Assembly: GCA_902785855.1 (NCBI GenBank)
Contig: CADAAJ010000003.1
Span: forward strand, 541 to 64,540
DNA from: an uncultured Methanobrevibacter sp.
GTDB taxonomy: Archaea; Methanobacteriota; Methanobacteria; Methanobacteriales; Methanobacteriaceae
Direction of reading: 5' to 3'
DNA: 64,000 nt
Shown: positions 1 through 11,066 of the stretch, in pieces
How positions within the stretch are numbered: position 1 is the stretch's first letter
Layout of the letters: each line of letters begins with the position of its first letter
Position numbers and translations under genes: made by a program
The notes under the pieces: model-generated
The model's input: only the letters and a program-made list of their open reading frames with translations
Databases searched by the model: none
What the model was told of the DNA's origin: nothing

Positions 1-3000
1 CAAGATTTAAAACTAGATGAATCTAATTTAGTTGAATCTAGTGATGAAAAGAGTAATTTGGAATTTAAAAATGATTTTGGGGATAATAAATTATCTAAAC
101 AAAATCATTCAGTACTAAGTGATGGTAATCGTAATGATTTAGCTAAATTATTTTATAATGCTGCTCAAAACAGTATTATTAAACTAAATCAAAATTATAA
201 AATAACAGGCTCTGCCATCAGTGTTAGTAAACCTTTAACAATAGATGGTAATGGACATACAATAAACATGGATGGAGGGAACTGTTATTTTACAATAACC
301 GCTGCTAATATTGTTTTTAAAAATATAAAATTTATTAACTCAGGAATTTATGTATTTAATGTTGAAAATAATCCAAGTTCAACTTTTAAAGTTATAAACT
401 GCATATTCCAATCTAATAAGCGAGGCATTAGTGCATATTCGGGTATAACAGTTATTAATTCGTCTTTTATATCCAATATTGATTCTGGAATTGCCATTTA
501 TACTAGTGGGTCAGTTATTAAAAATACAAATATTATAAATTGTACTTTTGTGAATAATACTTCTAATAAGGGAGGAGCTATTAATGTTGGTGATGCTGGT
601 TCTTGTACTGTTGTTAATTCTTCTTTTATTAATAATAGTGTAACTGGGAGTGGTTCTGGTGGTGCTATTAATGTTGGTGCTGCTGGTTCTTGTACTGTGA
701 TTAATTCTTCTTTTGTAGGTAATGGTGCGTATTATGGTGGATGTATACATTTTTCTCCCGCTCAGGCAAATCAGAAAGGATATTGTAATGTATATGATTC
801 GATTTTTATAAATAATTCTGCTCAGGCAGGCCCATGTATTCGTTCATGGTCTAGTGAATCCGCTTATATTTATTTAAATGTTAAAAATTGCTTGTTTATG
901 GATAATATTGGTTTTAATCATGAAGGTGTTATTCAATCTTATGAACAAGGCCACACTAATATATTCAATTCAACTTTTATAAATTGTAGTTCAACACAAG
1001 AGATGATTTATGTTCGGTATGAGGGTTTAAATATTTCTGAATGTAATTTTGTTAATATTTCGTGCAAGTATTTAATTTATATTGCTAATAATCCTGTGGG
1101 GTCTTCTACAACTTATATAGGAAATTGTAATTTTTCAGGAAATAATGTTCGTAATTATATTGTTTATTGTACAGCTTCTAGAAAAATAACTTTTAAAGAT
1201 TGTATTTTTGATGATGGAATTCAAATCAATGTTTTAAATAATGATGATAATTGTTATTTAAATATTTCTTTATTTGGTCACTATAAACAACAAGTTTATT
1301 CAGATGGAACTTATGAAGGATATGAAGATATTGCTATAAAAAATTTAAATAATCAGAATTTAAAAATATATATTTACGATGAAAATAATGTTTTAGTAAA
1401 ATCACAAAATCTTGTTACTGATAAAAATGGAAAAACAATATATAACTATCTAACACTTGATAAAGGAAATTATACTTATAAAGTAGAACATAACACATAT
1501 AAAACTCTTTATTCAAAGGGTAATTTCACATATGATGGTTTAAAAGATCCGGGAATAATAGTTAATTATAGTAATATTGTGTATGGCAATAACTTCATTG
1601 CAAATGTCACCTTAAACTCAGATGTTAGGGGAAATATTTCTTTAATAATTGGAGGTAAACGATATAATATAACTATAAATGATGAAAATGCAGGTAATGT
1701 TATTTTTTATATTCCTAATCTTGCTGCAAGTAACTATACTGTAAATGTTGAATATCCAGGGGATGGGGAAACATTTAGACGATTTTCAACATCATTTAAT
1801 ATAACGGTTTCAAAAGCAATTGGTGAAGTAATAATTCTTGTAGATAATGTGATTTATGAAAATATTACTGTTACTACTATTAGTGCTTTTATTCCAGACC
1901 GTGCTACTGGTAAAATTAATTTAACTTTCAATAATAATACATATTTACTTTCATCTGGGGATGTTTTAACATTCAATGATTTAAATACTACAATTTATTC
2001 TGTATTTGCTAGTTATGATGGTGATTATAATTTTACTGCTTCAAATTCATCAACATGGTTTAAAGTAAATAAAAATCCAAACATGAAAATAAATATTGAT
2101 GATGAAGTTATTTCAATTTCTTTAGATAAACATGCAACTGGATATATTTTATTTGATGTTGATAATAATGGTTATAACTGGATTAAAATTTCAAATTCAA
2201 CAATAAATATTGAACTGCCTAAAAACTTATCTCCGGGTAATCATACATTAACTGTAACTTATTTAGGTGATAATAATTATGTTGCTATTACAAAAAATAT
2301 GACTTTTATAGTACCAAAATACACACCAGAACTTAATATCATAGTTTCTAATATTACTTTTGGTGAAGTCGAATCTGTTCTTATAATTTTACCTGATGGT
2401 GCAACTGGAAATGTTACAGTTACTTTATTGAACAAATCTGAAATTATTCAAATTACAAATAAAGTTCTTATTCATCAATTTTATGATTTAACAAGTGGTA
2501 ATTACACAGTTTTGATAACTTATAATGGTGATAGTAAATATACTAATACTTCTATTTCAGCTAAATTTAAGGTTAAGCCTATTGTTATTGTAAATCCAAT
2601 TTCAAATTCATCTAATATTAATATTTCAACTCCTGATGGTGTTAGTGGAAATATTACTATTAGAGTTAATGGTACTAATATTACATCAACAATTGCTAAC
2701 AACTCAGCAACATTTAATTTATCTAACTTAACTCCAGGCATACATAATGGCACTGTTTCATACATTGATGAAGATGGATTACCTGTTGAATATAATATTA
2801 CTGTTACTATTCCAAAATGGGATTCAAATATTTCATTAAGTGATGATGAATACAAGGTTTTAATGCCAATTAATATTGATGTTACAACCAACTTTAAAAA
2901 TGGTATAATAAATTATTACTTGGACGGTGTAAAACAAGACAGTTTAATTATTACAAATAATAATGGAATTATCAATATTCCATCTTTAACTGCAGGTAAT

Positions 3001-6000
3001 CATACAATAATGCTTATATGGTTTGGTGATAAGTACTACAATAACTTAACAATTAGTAAAACTATTGTAGTTAATAAAATCAACTCAACTGTTAATGTTA
3101 CTGCAGATACTATTCAAACTGGCAATAGGGTTACTATTAATGTTGCAGCTTCAGGTAACGGATCTGCTACAATAGTAATTTATAACTCAACTGATATCAT
3201 TACAACATACACATTATTAATTAATAATGGTAATGGCAGTAGTATTATACCACATATATTTACACAAATAGGTAGTTATAATGTTAATGTAACTTATGAT
3301 GGTGATGATGTATATCTTGATAGTTTTAATTCAACAACATTTGATGTTGAAGCAAGTTATGGCTATGACTTTAAAATCATAACAACTGATGCATTGGTTG
3401 GTCAAGATGCTATTGTAAATGTTACTTTACCAGGTAATGCAAATGAAAATGTTATTTTAACATTACACAACCAAACTAATTTAACTATTAAAGCAGTGAA
3501 TGGTGTTGCAGTATTTTACATTAAGAATTTAGCTTATGGTAACTATACTTTTAATGTAACTTATGCAGGAGATAATAATTATCAAAAAGCAACTAAAATA
3601 GCAAAATTAAGTATATTTAAACATATTCCATTAATTAATTTAACAACTGATACTAATTTTAATGCTACTGGAGATATTATTGGAAGTACAACAATTAATG
3701 GTGAGGTTAACTTAATTATATCTCTTCCAAATGATTTAAGTGGAAAATTAGCAATTTACTTAAATGACAATCTTGTTGAAGAGGACCTGCCGATTACTAC
3801 TTCAAATATAGTAACTGAACTTAAAGATTACTTTAAATCAGGCATTAATACTGTCAAAGTAATATATTCTGGTGATGATAAATATTATAATTCAACAATT
3901 ATCAATTATATTTTTGCATCATCCAGTACCACATATTTAAATGTTACAACTGATAAAAAGCATTATATTGTTGGTGAAAATGTTAAATTAAATATTTCAA
4001 CAAATGCAGAAGGTAACTTAAGTATTTACTTAAACTCTGAATTAATTGAAACAATTCAAATAAATGGAAATACAATATATACTATTAATAATGTTGGTGC
4101 AATTGATAAAACCATAATGGTAATATTCCATCCAAATGAACATTTTACAGGTGTATTTAACACAACAAGTTTCGATGTTGTTAAGAAAAACACAACATTA
4201 ATTGTTGATGTTAGTGGTAATTCTGCTAGTTTACCTGTAACTGTTGTCGTTACTGTTGATAATAATGTCACAGGTTGGGTAAGTGCATATGTTAATGGTA
4301 CAACTCCTCAACATGCACGTGGATTAATTAATAATAATCAAGTAATTTTTACATTCTATGGTTTAGAAATAGGAAAACACAATGTTTTAATCACATATGA
4401 AGGAGATAACAATTATAATAATAAAACCATAAGTAAAGAATTTGTAATTGATAAATCTCTTTATTATGCAGTTGATGTGGATGTTAAAGATATTTATATT
4501 GGTGATGATGCATATGTACTTGTTAAACTACCTGAAGGTGCTGAAGGTAAAATAACAATTATTTTCGAAGGCCAAAATTATACTGGAATATTGAATAATG
4601 CATCTGTAAATATCACCATTCCAGCAAATGTCATTACAAATCCTGGAAAATATAATATTATTGTTTCATATAATGGTTCTGAAAGCTTTAATGCAACAAG
4701 TGTTGTTGCATCATTTAATGTATTTAAAATCTCAAATTACAACTTTAATGTTTCTGTAAGTGATATAAAATTTGGTGATTTAGAAATAATTAACATTGCT
4801 CTTCCAAATGATGTAAACAATACTCAAATAAAAGTATTAATTAATAATATTCATTATAATATTATGGTAATTGATGGTAAGGCTAAACTTGAATTAAATA
4901 ATTTAACTGTAGGATCTAAAAATGTAAAAATCATATTTAATGGAAACAATAAATACAATCCATCAAATATTACAGATAAATTCATTGTTTTACCAAAAGA
5001 TGTAGAATTAATAATAAATGTAATTCCTGGTTTGAATAATGCAACAGTTAATGTAATTGCAAATCCTAATATCAACGAAACCGTACAAATTTATGTTGCA
5101 GGTAAAAATAAATCTATTAAACTAATTAATGGTATTGGAAATGTAACATTTACAGATTTAGTAGCTGGTAATTATACTGCATTAGTTATATTTGATGCAA
5201 CTGAAAACTACACTGCAAGTACAAATAAAACTAACTTCCAAATAGACAAACAGAACTTTAATATTACAATAAATGTCTTAAATAAAGTAGTTTATGTAGG
5301 CGGTACAAATGCAATTACAATATCCTATCCAAGTGTTGATTCAACTGAATTAAACATACTTGTTAACAATAAACAGGTACCAATGATTATAACTAAAAAT
5401 GGCAATAATGATGTTGCTTTTATCAGTTTATCTGATTTAACTGAAGGTAAATACACAATTTCAGTTAAATATATTGGTGATAAATATAATCCAACTAATG
5501 CATCAGCATCATTTAATGTTTTAAAAGTTAATGTTAATCAATCAGCAATGGGTAATGGGTCCGTTTTAAACATTACTGTTCCAGATAATATTAAAGGTAA
5601 TGTTACTGTTAATGTAAATGGTACTAATTTCACTGGTGAGATAATTAATGGATCTGCAATGGTTAATTTAACTAATGTAACTCCAGGCATTCATAATATT
5701 ACTATTTCATACATTGATGAAAATGGAACTGTAGTTGAAACAAATATTACAATTATTATTCCTAAATGGAAATCTAGTGTTAATTTCACTGTTTCTAATA
5801 TTAACATTAACAATAAAGAAAACATTGTAATCGAAGTAACTAAAGGTGCTACTGGTAGTGTTTTAATTGATGTAAATGGTACTATTTATTATAAAGAACT
5901 TATTGACTCTAAAACTACTTTAGTTTTAGATAATTTAAAAGAAGGACTCTATCCAGTAACTGTAATCTATTTAGGTGATGAAAAGTATGATAATGCAACA

Positions 6001-9000
6001 AGTTTAAAATCATTCACTGTTTCAAAAATATCAATTGATGCTTCATCAAGTGGAAATTCATCTGTTTTAAACATTACTGTTCCGGATAATGTTAAAGGTA
6101 ATGTAACTGTAAGTATTAATGGAACTAATTTTACAGGAAAAATTGTTAATGGTTCTGCAATAGTTAACTTATCTAATTTAACTCCGGGTATTCATAATAT
6201 TACTATTTCATATACGGATGAGAATGGTACTCAAATTTCAACTAATATCACTATTACAGTTCCTAAATGGAATTCAGAAATTACTTTAAATGTTCTTGGT
6301 GATTTAACTGTTGTAAGTCAAAATAAAGTTAATATAACTACAAACTTTAAGAATGGTAATTTAGATGTTTATATTGATGGAGTTAAACAAAATACTCTTG
6401 AAATTATAAATAATAATGGTATTATAAACTTGAAGAATCTTTCAGGAGGTAATCATACTGTAATGCTTATTTGGGCAGGTAATGATCATTATAATAATTC
6501 AACTGTTGTTAAAACATTTATAATTTCTAAATTAAACTCACAAGTATCTGTAAATGCATCAGACATTGAAACAGGAAACATGGTTACTGTTGAAGTTAGT
6601 GCATCAGGTAATGGATCTGCTACTATTACTATTTTCAATTCAACAAATGTAATTGGAACTTATAATTTGGTAATTACTAATTCCAAAGGAATGATTTTAG
6701 TTCCTTATAAATTTAACAGTACTGGAAGTTTCAATATTAATGTAACTTATAATGGTGATGAAATTTACTTGCCAAATGTTAATTCAACAACATTTAATGT
6801 TGATGCAGCATATGATTATGAATTTAAAGTTATAACAAATGATGCTTTAGTTGGCCAAGGCAGTGTTGTTAATGTTACATTACCTGTTAATGCAAATGGA
6901 AATGTTGTTTTAACATTGCCAAATGGAACAAACTTAACTGTTAAAGCTGTTAATGGTGTTGCAGTATTTGATATTAATGGTTTGGCTTATGGTAATTATA
7001 CAATTGATGTAACTTATCTTGGAGATAATAATTATAAAAAAGCAACTAAACAGGGTAAATTAAGTATATTTAAACATAATCCAAATGTTAATTTAACATC
7101 AAACATTAAATTTAATGTTACAGATAATATTATAGGAAGTACAACTATTGATGGTAATGTTAACTTAACAATACACTTGCCAAACGGATCACAAGGAACT
7201 TTAACAGTTTATCTTAATGATGATGTATTAAAACAAGATTGGCTTGTAAATAGTTCTGAAATGACAATTGAACTTAAAGACTTCTTTACATATGGTGTTA
7301 ATTCAGTAAAAGTAATTTATTCTGGGGATGATAAATATTACGATGAAACTGTTGTTAATTACATATTTGCTTCAGCAAGTGAAACTAATTTGAATGTAAC
7401 TGTTAATCAAAAGTCTTATATTGTTGGCAGTGATGTAAAACTTAATATATCTACTAATGCATGGGGTGAAGTATCCATTTACGTTAATTCTCAATATATG
7501 GATACAATATTTATCAACGGTAATGAAATCTATACATTAACCAATGTTACTGCAGGTGAAAAATCAATAATGCTTATTTTCCATCCTAATGATGAATTTG
7601 CAAGTGTATTTAATACAACTAGTTTTGATGTTGTTAAGAAAAATACAAGTACTGAAATTGAAGTAATAGGTAATTCCGCTAGTTTGCCTGTAATTGTTGT
7701 TGTAAGTGTTGAAGATAATGTTACTGGTTGGGTAAGTGCATATGTTAATGGTACTACTCCTCAACATGCACGTGGATACATTGTAAATAACCAAGTTTCA
7801 TTTACTTTCTTCGGATTGGAAGTAGGATTGCACAATGTAACTATATTCTATGAAGGTGATGATAACTACAATGATTTAATCAATAGTAAAACATTTACAA
7901 TTGATAAAGCATTATATTATCAAGTTAATGTAACTGTTGAAGACATATATGTGGGTGATGATGCATATGTAATTGTTAAATTGCCTGATGGAGCAACAGG
8001 ATTAATTAATATTACTCTTAAAGGTAAAAATTTCACAGGAATATTGGAAAATGCTACTGCAAAAATCACTATTCCATCAAGTATTTTAAATAATCCTGGA
8101 AAATATAGTATTATTGTTTCATATAATGGTTCTGAAAGCTTTAATGCAACTAGTGTTGTTGCATCATTTAATGTATTGCAAGTATCTAATTATAACATTA
8201 ATATAACTTCAACTAATATTTTCTTCAATGGTCTTGAAATTATTGATGTTACATTACCAAAAGATATTAACAATACTCAAATTAGGTTATTAATTAACAA
8301 TGATACTTATTACTTAACAGTAATTGAGGGTAAGACTAAACTAGAATTAAATAATTTAACTGTCGGATTTAAAGAGATTAAAGTTATTTTCGATGGTAAT
8401 ACTAAATATGTAGCATCAAATGCCACTGATAAGTTTGTAGTATTGCCTGCAAACATTGTTTTAAATGTTAATGTAAGTGTTGGAATATCAAATGCAACAG
8501 TTAATGTAATTGCAAATCATAAAATCAATGAAAATGTTGAAATTTTTGTTGGAGGTAAAAACAAGACTGTTAAGTTGGTTGATGGTATTGCAAATGTAAC
8601 ATTTACAGATTTAGTAGCTGGTAATTATACTGCATTAGTATTATTTGAAGCAACTGAGAACTATACTGCAGCTTCAAATAAAACAGACTTCTACATAAAA
8701 AAACAATACTTTAATATAACAATTAATGTATTAAAAGATGTTTTATATGTGGGGTCTAACAATACGATTATAATTAACTACACTCAAGTACCTTCTACTG
8801 ATTTAGAAATAACAGTTAACGGTAAACAAGTACCAATGATTATAACAAATAATGGTAATAATAATATTGCTGTAATTAATCTTGATAATATGGTTGATGG
8901 CAAATACACTGTTTTAGCAAAATATTTAGGTAATAAATATTTGCCTACTAGTGTATCTGCTAATTTTACTGTTTTAAAAATTAATATTAATCCTGCATCA

Positions 9001-11043
9001 GATGGAAATTCATCTGTTTTAAACATTACTGTTCCAGAAAATACAACAGGTAATGTCACTGTTAAAATTAATGGTACTAATTATACTGGTGAGATTGTTA
9101 ATGGTTCTGCTATTGTTAATTTAACTAATGTAACTCCTGGAACACATAATATTACAATTTCATATACTGATGCAAACGGCACTGAAATTGAAACTAATAT
9201 TACAATTAATGTTCCTAAATGGAAATCTGGTGTTGAATTAAGTGTAACTAACATTGAAAGTAATGAAAATGAAATTATTATCATTGAGGTTACTAAAGGT
9301 GCTACTGGCGCTGTTTTAATTAATGTAAATGGCACTATATACTATAAAGATTTAAATAATTCAAAAACAACTTTAGTTTTAGAAAATCTTAAGGTTGGAA
9401 CTTATTCTGTAACTGTAATCTATTTAGGTGATAAGTATTATGAAAATTCAACTAATGTTGGTGAATTTAAAGTAATAGGTGAAATTGATATTAAACCATC
9501 TTCATCAACTAATTCATCTAATTTAAATATTACTGTCCCTGAAGGCATAACAGGTAATATTACTGTTATTATTAATGGTACTAATTATACTGGTGAGATA
9601 ATTAATGGATCTGCTATTATTAATTTAACTAATGTAACTCCTGGAACACATAATATTACTGTTGTTTATGTGGATGCAAATGGAACTGTTGTTGAGAAAA
9701 ATGTTACTATTACAATTCCTAAATGGATTTCAAATACATCTGTTAATGTTACAAATATTGAGATATTTGATAAGGAAACTATTATTGTTGAGGTTACTAA
9801 AGGTGCTACTGGGGATGTTTTAATTAAAGTTGGGGATAAAACTTATTATAAAAATTTAACAGATTCCAAAGCAATTTTAGTTTTAGAAAATCTTAAAGCT
9901 GGTAGTTATAATGTTCGTGTTACTTATTTAGGCGATGAATATTACAACAGTAGTGCTGCTGAATCATATTTCATTGTATCTTCAGGTGCTGGTCCTACAC
10001 CTATTTCAGGATTGGACATTACTGTTACACCAGGGAAAGGTGATGCTACTGTAAAAATTAATGCACCCGATGATTTCAATGGTGATATAAATGTTATCAT
10101 AGACAATATTATTTATCCAATTACTGTAACAAATGGTGTTGGAAGCAAAGTTGTTCCTTTGAATCCTGGAAAACATGAACTTGTTGGAGCATATACTATT
10201 AATAATCCTAAATATGGAGATACTTTTAATCCACAAAATATAGCATTTAATGTTGAAAATATTGATCCAGAAACTAATTATATCATTAAAAACAACAAAA
10301 ATATGAAGGTCTTTTACAAGGAAGGTAAAAAATTCGAAGTTCGTATTGTTGATAAGAATGGAAAACCACTTAGTAAAAAATTAGTAATATTCAAAGTTAA
10401 AGGTTCAACATTTAAAGCTGTTAGTGATAATAAAGGATATGCATCAATACCTATTAATTGGAAACCAGGAAAATATACCATTAAAACAACTTGTGAAGAT
10501 AAAAGTGTTACAAATAAGATTAATGTTAAAAATGTGATTCATGCACCGAAAAACGTTAAAGTTAAAAAATCTAAAAAGAATACCAAATTTAAAATAGCAT
10601 TATGGGGTCTTAAAGCTAAAATAGTTAAAAAACCTGCATTTAAATACAATGGCAAAACAAAAATACCAATTAAATTAGGTAAGGATTTAGCTGGTAAAAA
10701 AGTATCCGTTAAATTTAAAGGAGAATACTTTACTACCAAAGTAGACTCCAATGGTAAAGGTGTTTTAAAGATTAGTAAAAAAGTTGCTCGTGATCTTAAA
10801 CTTAAAAAAGGCAAAAAATACAAAGCTCGTGTAGTATATAAAGACATGATAATCTATAAAAAACAACCAGTAAATGTAAAAATTGACGGAAAAACATACA
10901 AGGTCAAAACAAACAAAAAAGGTGTTTCTATCTTTAAGATAACTAAGAAGATGGCTAAAAAATTAAAACCGGGTAAAAAATACCCATACTATGTAGAATT
11001 TGGTGAAAACATAGCAAAGAAAAATTTAGTTATTAAAAAATAG
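1..11043 (+). CDS. Giant adhesin-like surface protein, 5' end outside the window
   Basis: The reading frame is open from the first base, so the true start and signal peptide lie upstream; a TTG at 58 is only the first possible start inside the window. The visible part is about 3,680 residues. Residues 40-420 form a right-handed beta-helix of the pectate-lyase/polymorphic-membrane-protein type, with repeated phrases such as NSSFINN and GGAINVG. From about nt 1550 to 10000 there follow many Ig-like modules of 85-95 residues, each ending in a phrase like GNYTVTYLGDNNY. The last 250 residues are very lysine-rich and end in a GKTYKVKTNKKG module also found in the second adhesin. Proteins of this build are the adhesin-like proteins of Methanobrevibacter, thought to bind surfaces or other cells and to be held on the pseudomurein wall. 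No catalytic domain is recognised. The ligand is unknown. Confidence 0.9.
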   Translation, partial: QDLKLDESNLVESSDEKSNLEFKNDFGDNKLSKQNHSVLSDGNRNDLAKLFYNAAQNSIIKLNQNYKITGSAISVSKPLTIDGNGHTINMDGGNCYFTITAANIVFKNIKFINSGIYVFNVENNPSSTFKVINCIFQSNKRGISAYSGITVINSSFISNIDSGIAIYTSGSVIKNTNIINCTFVNNTSNKGGAINVGDAGSCTVVNSSFINNSVTGSGSGGAINVGAAGSCTVINSSFVGNGAYYGGCIHFSPAQANQKGYCNVYDSIFINNSAQAGPCIRSWSSESAYIYLNVKNCLFMDNIGFNHEGVIQSYEQGHTNIFNSTFINCSSTQEMIYVRYEGLNISECNFVNISCKYLIYIANNPVGSSTTYIGNCNFSGNNVRNYIVYCTASRKITFKDCIFDDGIQINVLNNDDNCYLNISLFGHYKQQVYSDGTYEGYEDIAIKNLNNQNLKIYIYDENNVLVKSQNLVTDKNGKTIYNYLTLDKGNYTYKVEHNTYKTLYSKGNFTYDGLKDPGIIVNYSNIVYGNNFIANVTLNSDVRGNISLIIGGKRYNITINDENAGNVIFYIPNLAASNYTVNVEYPGDGETFRRFSTSFNITVSKAIGEVIILVDNVIYENITVTTISAFIPDRATGKINLTFNNNTYLLSSGDVLTFNDLNTTIYSVFASYDGDYNFTASNSSTWFKVNKNPNMKINIDDEVISISLDKHATGYILFDVDNNGYNWIKISNSTINIELPKNLSPGNHTLTVTYLGDNNYVAITKNMTFIVPKYTPELNIIVSNITFGEVESVLIILPDGATGNVTVTLLNKSEIIQITNKVLIHQFYDLTSGNYTVLITYNGDSKYTNTSISAKFKVKPIVIVNPISNSSNINISTPDGVSGNITIRVNGTNITSTIANNSATFNLSNLTPGIHNGTVSYIDEDGLPVEYNITVTIPKWDSNISLSDDEYKVLMPINIDVTTNFKNGIINYYLDGVKQDSLIITNNNGIINIPSLTAGNHTIMLIWFGDKYYNNLTISKTIVVNKINSTVNVTADTIQTGNRVTINVAASGNGSATIVIYNSTDIITTYTLLINNGNGSSIIPHIFTQIGSYNVNVTYDGDDVYLDSFNSTTFDVEASYGYDFKIITTDALVGQDAIVNVTLPGNANENVILTLHNQTNLTIKAVNGVAVFYIKNLAYGNYTFNVTYAGDNNYQKATKIAKLSIFKHIPLINLTTDTNFNATGDIIGSTTINGEVNLIISLPNDLSGKLAIYLNDNLVEEDLPITTSNIVTELKDYFKSGINTVKVIYSGDDKYYNSTIINYIFASSSTTYLNVTTDKKHYIVGENVKLNISTNAEGNLSIYLNSELIETIQINGNTIYTINNVGAIDKTIMVIFHPNEHFTGVFNTTSFDVVKKNTTLIVDVSGNSASLPVTVVVTVDNNVTGWVSAYVNGTTPQHARGLINNNQVIFTFYGLEIGKHNVLITYEGDNNYNNKTISKEFVIDKSLYYAVDVDVKDIYIGDDAYVLVKLPEGAEGKITIIFEGQNYTGILNNASVNITIPANVITNPGKYNIIVSYNGSESFNATSVVASFNVFKISNYNFNVSVSDIKFGDLEIINIALPNDVNNTQIKVLINNIHYNIMVIDGKAKLELNNLTVGSKNVKIIFNGNNKYNPSNITDKFIVLPKDVELIINVIPGLNNATVNVIANPNINETVQIYVAGKNKSIKLINGIGNVTFTDLVAGNYTALVIFDATENYTASTNKTNFQIDKQNFNITINVLNKVVYVGGTNAITISYPSVDSTELNILVNNKQVPMIITKNGNNDVAFISLSDLTEGKYTISVKYIGDKYNPTNASASFNVLKVNVNQSAMGNGSVLNITVPDNIKGNVTVNVNGTNFTGEIINGSAMVNLTNVTPGIHNITISYIDENGTVVETNITIIIPKWKSSVNFTVSNININNKENIVIEVTKGATGSVLIDVNGTIYYKELIDSKTTLVLDNLKEGLYPVTVIYLGDEKYDNATSLKSFTVSKISIDASSSGNSSVLNITVPDNVKGNVTVSINGTNFTGKIVNGSAIVNLSNLTPGIHNITISYTDENGTQISTNITITVPKWNSEITLNVLGDLTVVSQNKVNITTNFKNGNLDVYIDGVKQNTLEIINNNGIINLKNLSGGNHTVMLIWAGNDHYNNSTVVKTFIISKLNSQVSVNASDIETGNMVTVEVSASGNGSATITIFNSTNVIGTYNLVITNSKGMILVPYKFNSTGSFNINVTYNGDEIYLPNVNSTTFNVDAAYDYEFKVITNDALVGQGSVVNVTLPVNANGNVVLTLPNGTNLTVKAVNGVAVFDINGLAYGNYTIDVTYLGDNNYKKATKQGKLSIFKHNPNVNLTSNIKFNVTDNIIGSTTIDGNVNLTIHLPNGSQGTLTVYLNDDVLKQDWLVNSSEMTIELKDFFTYGVNSVKVIYSGDDKYYDETVVNYIFASASETNLNVTVNQKSYIVGSDVKLNISTNAWGEVSIYVNSQYMDTIFINGNEIYTLTNVTAGEKSIMLIFHPNDEFASVFNTTSFDVVKKNTSTEIEVIGNSASLPVIVVVSVEDNVTGWVSAYVNGTTPQHARGYIVNNQVSFTFFGLEVGLHNVTIFYEGDDNYNDLINSKTFTIDKALYYQVNVTVEDIYVGDDAYVIVKLPDGATGLINITLKGKNFTGILENATAKITIPSSILNNPGKYSIIVSYNGSESFNATSVVASFNVLQVSNYNINITSTNIFFNGLEIIDVTLPKDINNTQIRLLINNDTYYLTVIEGKTKLELNNLTVGFKEIKVIFDGNTKYVASNATDKFVVLPANIVLNVNVSVGISNATVNVIANHKINENVEIFVGGKNKTVKLVDGIANVTFTDLVAGNYTALVLFEATENYTAASNKTDFYIKKQYFNITINVLKDVLYVGSNNTIIINYTQVPSTDLEITVNGKQVPMIITNNGNNNIAVINLDNMVDGKYTVLAKYLGNKYLPTSVSANFTVLKININPASDGNSSVLNITVPENTTGNVTVKINGTNYTGEIVNGSAIVNLTNVTPGTHNITISYTDANGTEIETNITINVPKWKSGVELSVTNIESNENEIIIIEVTKGATGAVLINVNGTIYYKDLNNSKTTLVLENLKVGTYSVTVIYLGDKYYENSTNVGEFKVIGEIDIKPSSSTNSSNLNITVPEGITGNITVIINGTNYTGEIINGSAIINLTNVTPGTHNITVVYVDANGTVVEKNVTITIPKWISNTSVNVTNIEIFDKETIIVEVTKGATGDVLIKVGDKTYYKNLTDSKAILVLENLKAGSYNVRVTYLGDEYYNSSAAESYFIVSSGAGPTPISGLDITVTPGKGDATVKINAPDDFNGDINVIIDNIIYPITVTNGVGSKVVPLNPGKHELVGAYTINNPKYGDTFNPQNIAFNVENIDPETNYIIKNNKNMKVFYKEGKKFEVRIVDKNGKPLSKKLVIFKVKGSTFKAVSDNKGYASIPINWKPGKYTIKTTCEDKSVTNKINVKNVIHAPKNVKVKKSKKNTKFKIALWGLKAKIVKKPAFKYNGKTKIPIKLGKDLAGKKVSVKFKGEYFTTKVDSNGKGVLKISKKVARDLKLKKGKKYKARVVYKDMIIYKKQPVNVKIDGKTYKVKTNKKGVSIFKITKKMAKKLKPGKKYPYYVEFGENIAKKNLVIKK
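571..744 (+). repeat. Two tandem 87-bp beta-helix units
   Basis: Units 571-657 and 658-744 encode the same 29-residue coil pair (GGAINVG, SCTV, NSSF) with few differences. They are adjacent and exactly 87 bp apart. This is an expansion of the beta-helix head of the adhesin. Confidence 0.75.
2587..9492 (+). repeat. Tandem duplication of a 3,453-bp Ig-module block
   Basis: Two copies lie head to tail, about 2587-6039 and 6040-9492; the outer boundaries are approximate. Matching anchors all lie exactly 3,453 bp (1,151 codons) apart: 2998/6451, 3340/6793, 4273/7726, 4642/8095, 5140/8593 and 5563/9016. The constant distance means essentially no net insertion or deletion between these points since the duplication. 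A third, partial copy of the first module pair follows at about 9493-9990 (NGTNYTGEI, then VEVTKGATG). Copies have diverged in protein sequence but contain patches of near identity. Confidence 0.9.
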
Positions 11044-11066
11044 AGATTTTTTCTCTATTTTTTTTT
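11041..11066 (+). terminator. Terminator hairpin of the first adhesin gene
   Basis: Perfect 6-bp stem (11041-11046 with 11052-11057) around a five-T loop, followed by a run of nine T at 11058-11066. The TAG stop codon is the first half of the left arm. Confidence 0.75.

Noticed and set aside
2520-10847. Several minus-strand open frames of 70-120 codons inside the first adhesin
   Set aside because: All lie opposite a continuous coding frame and have no family resemblance or start signals; they come from the Asn/Thr-rich repeats.
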